Assembly: GCA_036267255.1 (NCBI GenBank)
Contig: DATAWK010000032.1
Coordinates: 62,001 to 126,000 of the forward strand
Direction: 5' to 3'
DNA: 64,000 nucleotides
DNA from: DATAWK01 sp036267255
Lineage (GTDB): Bacteria; Acidobacteriota; Terriglobia; Terriglobales; Acidobacteriaceae
Made by a program: the position numbers and the translations under genes. This document shows, in pieces, positions 60,456-64,000 of this stretch; within the stretch, counting starts at the first letter, position 1, and every line of letters starts with the position of its first letter. The notes under the pieces were generated by a model. That model ran no database searches. It was not told where the DNA came from and worked only from the letters and a program-made list of their open reading frames with translations.

Positions 60456-61811
60456 TCAATAGAGCTCCGTCAACGCCTGCTGTACCGCATGCAGCGTGAA
60501 GGCAACGTCCTCTTCCGAATGCGCCGACGTTGCAATGGAGTGCAATGTGGCGGCGGGGGTCATATAGACTCCATACTCGAAGAGTTTCCACACAAAGCGC
60601 TGGTAGGCCGCGCGATCCACATGCGTGCAATATTCCCTGTAATTGCAGATTGCCTGCTGCTGCGTGAACAAAATCTGAAAGATTGGGCCGACCCGTTGCA
60701 CAATAGCGGGGATATTTTTTTGCTCAAAGATGCGCGTCAGGCCGTCGCAAAGCATTGCAGCGATTTTCCAGACGTGGCGAAATGCAGCGCCGTCATTTTC
60801 CATCAGACGCCGCAGGCTGGCCTGTGCCGCATACATGCCGATGCGCGAGCCATTTTGCGTGCCATAGTGGAGAACTCCGCCCCAGGCCAGAGCCTCCATC
60901 ACCTCGGCTTTTCCCGCAAATGCCGCAACCGGCAGACCGCAGCCGAGTGCTTTGCCGAAAGTGACGATATCCGGCGAAAGTTTGAAGTGTTCCTGGCAAC
61001 CTCCCGGTGCGATCCGAAATCCGGTTACCGTCTCATCCAGGATGAAGAGAATGCCGTTGTCCCGCGCGAGTTGCTGCACTGCGTCGAGATAGCCGGGCTC
61101 CGGCGCAATGACGCCCATGTTGGTCATCACGCCCTCGGTGATGATGGCTGCGATCTGGCCGGGATGATTTTCGATGGCTCTCAACAAGGCGGAAATATCG
61201 TTCCACGGAACGACAATCGTGTCGTCGAGCGCGTGGCGATTGAGACCGGAGCTGTCAGCAATCTTGATGGGATCGTTGCGAAAACCGAGCGCTGTCGGCG
61301 GCAGCGGGTTGGAGCTGACCAGAAGATCGTCGTACCAGCCGTGATAATGCCCTTCAAACTTCAGCAGCTTGGGACGCCCTGTCGCTCCGCGCGCCAAGCG
61401 CACCGCGGCCATGACAGCCTCCGTGCCGGTGCTTGCAAAACGGACACGCTCGGCATTGGGCACGATACGCTGGATGGCTTCGGCAACCTCGACTTCCACT
61501 TCCGTGGCAGTCGCAAAGTGCGCGCCCGTGCCGGCGCCGAGCGCGATAGCCTCCGACACCTGCGCATCCGCATGACCAAGCGGAAGCGCGCCAAAGCCCA
61601 TCATCCAGTCGATGTACTCATTGCCATCCACATCGGTGATGCGCGATCCCTTACCGGATCGCATAAAAATGGGATACTCCCCATAGTTCACCGGCCCACG
61701 CGAAGAAGAGCTGCCTCCCTCAATCAGGACACCTCGCGTGCGTTCATACATCTGCCTGGATTTAGGAGTCTGCAAGGCCAGTTGTGGCCCCGGAACGTGC
61801 TTGCTGCTCAT
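60456..61811 (-). CDS. Class-III PLP aminotransferase, glutamate-1-semialdehyde aminomutase-like
   Basis: A 451-residue PLP enzyme of the HemL-like subgroup. It keeps DGNEYIDWMMGFGALPLGH, the phosphate-binding STGTEAVMAAVRLAR (127-141), FEGHYHGWYDD, DE at 259-260 and the PLP lysine Lys287 in TFGKALGCGLPVAA. Location among glycosidase and dehydrogenase genes, and not beside haem genes, argues for transamination of a keto-sugar or keto acid made by the neighbouring dehydrogenases rather than haem synthesis. It overlaps the upstream dehydrogenase gene by four bases. Confidence 0.9.
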   Translation of the reverse strand: MSSKHVPGPQLALQTPKSRQMYERTRGVLIEGGSSSSRGPVNYGEYPIFMRSGKGSRITDVDGNEYIDWMMGFGALPLGHADAQVSEAIALGAGTGAHFATATEVEVEVAEAIQRIVPNAERVRFASTGTEAVMAAVRLARGATGRPKLLKFEGHYHGWYDDLLVSSNPLPPTALGFRNDPIKIADSSGLNRHALDDTIVVPWNDISALLRAIENHPGQIAAIITEGVMTNMGVIAPEPGYLDAVQQLARDNGILFILDETVTGFRIAPGGCQEHFKLSPDIVTFGKALGCGLPVAAFAGKAEVMEALAWGGVLHYGTQNGSRIGMYAAQASLRRLMENDGAAFRHVWKIAAMLCDGLTRIFEQKNIPAIVQRVGPIFQILFTQQQAICNYREYCTHVDRAAYQRFVWKLFEYGVYMTPAATLHSIATSAHSEEDVAFTLHAVQQALTELY

Positions 61812-62944
61812 AATAATTTCACTCCTCTGCGGGTGGCGTACGTTTGAAAACGGCTAACCAGGTCTTTTGCCTGGGCCTCAACATCGGAAATTGCAATGCG
61901 CCTGGGACACATGCCGAGTACGTTTTGCAATTGCTGTGCTCTGTCCTCTGCCAACACGACGGTGCCGTCTTCGAGGACTTGAGAAATGCCGTCGTAAACC
62001 TGAGATTGTTCGTTGACGGTGATTGCCTCTGCAATCGGGATGCTGCCCAGCGCAAGCTTTACCCCGGATTGGCTGGCATGCACCGGGTATCCTCCGGGAA
62101 GGCCATTGGGAGCGGGCGTGTGAAGGAACACAGGCGCGCTCTGCAACAAAGCGCGCATCAGGGGGATGGTAGACCCGGCGGTCAACAGGTGCATCACGCG
62201 GCCTTCAGGAATTGGCTCGGGAGACAACACAAGCTGGCGGCTATCCAAGCGATCGGTAACATCGTGCCCATCGCTCTCGATGCGCAACAGGAACGGCGGA
62301 ACAGGCTCCTCCGGATTCGGATCGGTGTTGCTGTAGACATATTTTCCCAGCGCATGATGGGCAACAAAGACAGCGCGCACCTGCGCAACGGGCACGCCCA
62401 GCTCCTGTGCCGCACGCAGGCGCACCTTAGGAACCATTTCAGCGATGTTGCCGATGCCGCACGTTGGCGCGAGGCCTACCTTCCCAAGCACGTTGTTCAC
62501 CACGTCGGGATAGGGTGCGGTCAAAACAAAGCCGGAATACTGTGCCTGGCGAACGGCCCGCATCAGTTGCAAGGTCGGCGCAAGATGGACCGGCAGCCAC
62601 ACGCCGAACCCGGCGCGGCGAATCGCCTGAGCGTCTTGCGGCGGCAGCAGATCCGGAAGCCACCAAGTGGACAGGGTCGCCGTAGAAAGCAGGATTGCCG
62701 GTTGCTCGCGATGAATGGCCTCGGCCGTCGCTTCCAGATGATTCAGATCGAGCTGGATCAAACGGACCGTGGACGCGCACTCCTGGGCAAGCGCTCCCAA
62801 CCGCGCAAGATTGCAACGCATGGTCGCCTTCTCGACGTTTCGAGCTGCCACGACAATTTCTAAATCTTCCGGCAAGCGCAGCAGCAACTCAACAAGCACG
62901 GCGCCCAAGTCGCCCAGCCCTACGATCATGATTTTTTTGCTCAT
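61808..62944 (-). CDS. NAD(P)-binding dehydrogenase, saccharopine-dehydrogenase-like
   Basis: A 378-residue protein starting with a Rossmann glycine motif, IMIVGLGDLGAVLVELLLRLP, and VVAARNVEKA after the second strand, as in saccharopine dehydrogenase and related NAD(P) oxidoreductases. The rest shows STWWLPDLLPPQ, a GIGNIAE turn and a long alpha/beta domain without motifs I can assign. ATG 62944 follows GAGG; a start six codons upstream is also open. Its overlap with the aminotransferase gene suggests consecutive steps on one substrate. Confidence 0.72.
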   Translation of the reverse strand: MSKKIMIVGLGDLGAVLVELLLRLPEDLEIVVAARNVEKATMRCNLARLGALAQECASTVRLIQLDLNHLEATAEAIHREQPAILLSTATLSTWWLPDLLPPQDAQAIRRAGFGVWLPVHLAPTLQLMRAVRQAQYSGFVLTAPYPDVVNNVLGKVGLAPTCGIGNIAEMVPKVRLRAAQELGVPVAQVRAVFVAHHALGKYVYSNTDPNPEEPVPPFLLRIESDGHDVTDRLDSRQLVLSPEPIPEGRVMHLLTAGSTIPLMRALLQSAPVFLHTPAPNGLPGGYPVHASQSGVKLALGSIPIAEAITVNEQSQVYDGISQVLEDGTVVLAEDRAQQLQNVLGMCPRRIAISDVEAQAKDLVSRFQTYATRRGVKLL

Positions 62945-62998
62945 CTCATGGCCTCGTTCCAACAGTCAGGTTGCATGTTTCCCTCGTCCGCCGCTGAC

Positions 62999-64000
62999 TC
63001 ACGGCGTGGAAGCAACCGGCTGGGGCATTGGAGCTTCCGGCGCCGGCATCTTGCCTGCCTCAATCATGCTCATGATCCCCATCAAAGCTCCCCACGAATG
63101 AAACCTGTCGCTGGAAAGCCGTGGATCGTCCCCCGCGCCAGTGATGGCGGAATAGTTTTCGCAGATGATTCCCTTCGTGCGCCACCCGTTGAGGAACATT
63201 GCATTGGATTTTTGCGCCAGGTCGCTGCTCACGCTGAAGAGACCATAGTTGCGAAGACCGAGATACACCAGAAAATTCAGTGGAGGCCAGACAGCGCCTT
63301 TCCAATAGCGCTGCCTGGAAAATTCCGGATTGTTTCGGGCAACGGATGGAATCATGTATTGCCCGTAGAACTCCGCTGGATTTAACAGGTGACGATGGAC
63401 CATTTCCTCGGCTCTGGATGGATCTACCATTCTTGCAGTTAACGGATAAAACATCGTAGGCGATACCACGGAAGAAAACGCATGCGTATCCGTTCGCCGG
63501 TTCAGGTAGAACCCCACACCCGGATTCCACAGCGACGCCATTGCCGTCTGAATTTTTTCTCTGCGTGCCGCAATTTCTGCTGCGTCTGCTTTGCGTCCCA
63601 GCAAATTTGCGATTTCTTCCAGAGCCTTGCAGTCGGCGATATACAAACTATTCAGGCCAACATCCTGAAGCTCCAGCGTATTTTTTTGACCATTGAACGG
63701 CACCCCGTCATACATGGGCGAATCGTCCATACCGGACTCATACCCGGCAGTGATCTTGGTGTGCGTGTCCGGAGCGTTGTACGGATTTTTCGCGAGATTG
63801 GAGCCATAACTCAAAAGGCCCTCATTCATGCGCTGTTGAAACCACCAGCGATTCCAACGGAGGAGATCAGGAAAGGAGACTTCCAGCAGCCACTTCTCCG
63901 GATAACGCTTATAAATTTCTTTCAGCATCAAGGCTCCGACAGGCGGTTGCGAGTGATCCCAGGACTTGGTTCCATTTCCACGATCGTCGTTGGGAATGAA
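62999..64000 (-). CDS. GH63-like alpha-glucosidase/glycosidase, N-terminus cut by window edge
   Basis: The last 333 residues of an (alpha/alpha)6-barrel glycosidase. The frame is open to base 64000 and reads KSWDHSQPPVGALMLKEI, then WNRWWFQQRMNEGLLSYGSN, DDSPMYDGVPF, QRYWKGAVWPPLNF and FHSWGALMGI. The Asp in GMDDSPMYD and the Glu in ICENYSAITG are at positions used in GH63/MGH-type inverting enzymes. The C-terminus is short and Pro/Ala-rich (MPAPEAPMPQPVAS). It is the first visible gene of the operon; substrate and signal peptide are outside the window. Confidence 0.85.
   Translation of the reverse strand, partial: FIPNDDRGNGTKSWDHSQPPVGALMLKEIYKRYPEKWLLEVSFPDLLRWNRWWFQQRMNEGLLSYGSNLAKNPYNAPDTHTKITAGYESGMDDSPMYDGVPFNGQKNTLELQDVGLNSLYIADCKALEEIANLLGRKADAAEIAARREKIQTAMASLWNPGVGFYLNRRTDTHAFSSVVSPTMFYPLTARMVDPSRAEEMVHRHLLNPAEFYGQYMIPSVARNNPEFSRQRYWKGAVWPPLNFLVYLGLRNYGLFSVSSDLAQKSNAMFLNGWRTKGIICENYSAITGAGDDPRLSSDRFHSWGALMGIMSMIEAGKMPAPEAPMPQPVASTP

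Noticed and set aside
60456..61811. Assignment of the aminotransferase as hemL
   Set aside because: The sequence is HemL-like, but the overlap with dehydrogenase and glycosidase genes and the absence of haem genes favour a catabolic paralogue, so the symbol was withheld.

Overview
The window reads as chromosome of a GC-rich, aerobic, didermic soil bacterium, most likely an Acidobacteriota (Terriglobia/Acidobacteriaceae type). This is inferred from gene content: an Oar-like TonB receptor with an N-terminal carboxypeptidase-regulatory-like domain, a degenerate sigma-like protein, secreted SYLF and VOC proteins, many outward-facing glycosidases, and short dispersed intergenic repeats ending in CTGCGCTCAGAATGAC. 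No rRNA or species marker is present, and the only tRNA is tRNA-Ser(CGA).

Layout. 1-8 kb: acs (cut by the left edge) diverging from a YdeP-type molybdopterin oxidoreductase, then a DUF421 membrane protein and the ftsK translocase. 8-15 kb: secreted SYLF protein, DinB-like and DoxX-like proteins, a GH29 alpha-L-fucosidase, a LuxR-type regulator without a phosphoacceptor, dcd and a GNAT acetyltransferase. 15.4-21.1 kb: an HU gene and a likely inserted segment bounded by a repeated copy of the HU 3' end. That segment holds a DGPF/YciI protein, a RibD-like reductase, the stump of an ECF42-like sigma gene, TetR, a sigma-like/membrane gene pair and an EmrB-type efflux pump. Three GATAC...GTATC palindromes link its promoters. 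21.4-31 kb: a peroxiredoxin/TetR divergent pair, then a conserved housekeeping run: MsbA-like ABC exporter, yicC, gmk, rpoZ, coaBC and a family-4 uracil-DNA glycosylase, meeting a SpoIIE-type phosphatase head-on. 31.5-39 kb: rpmB, a GT39-like membrane glycosyltransferase, a small monooxygenase, rplU-rpmA, a 7-TM protein with a 58-residue secreted peptide beside it, and gyrB.

39-46.8 kb is accessory: two RHS remnants around a small secreted protein, a GT87 mannosyltransferase flanked by direct repeats, a type-B carboxylesterase, an AT-rich orphan coiled-coil membrane protein and a secreted double VOC protein.

47.6-53.3 kb is the most unusual system. Two overlapping minus-strand genes each encode a two-enzyme fusion: a PBP4-type DD-peptidase fused to a D-aminoacylase-like amidohydrolase, and a class-C beta-lactamase-like serine hydrolase fused to a VanX-type D-Ala-D-Ala dipeptidase. 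Together they look like an exported pathway that takes peptidoglycan or D-amino-acid peptides down to free D-amino acids.

53.8-64 kb is a minus-strand utilisation locus: GH63-like glycosidase (cut by the right edge), NAD(P)-dependent dehydrogenase, GSA-aminotransferase-like enzyme, SDR and GH2 glycosidase, mostly with 4-base overlaps, followed by the TonB receptor. It suggests uptake and breakdown of a glycoside whose released unit is oxidised and transaminated.
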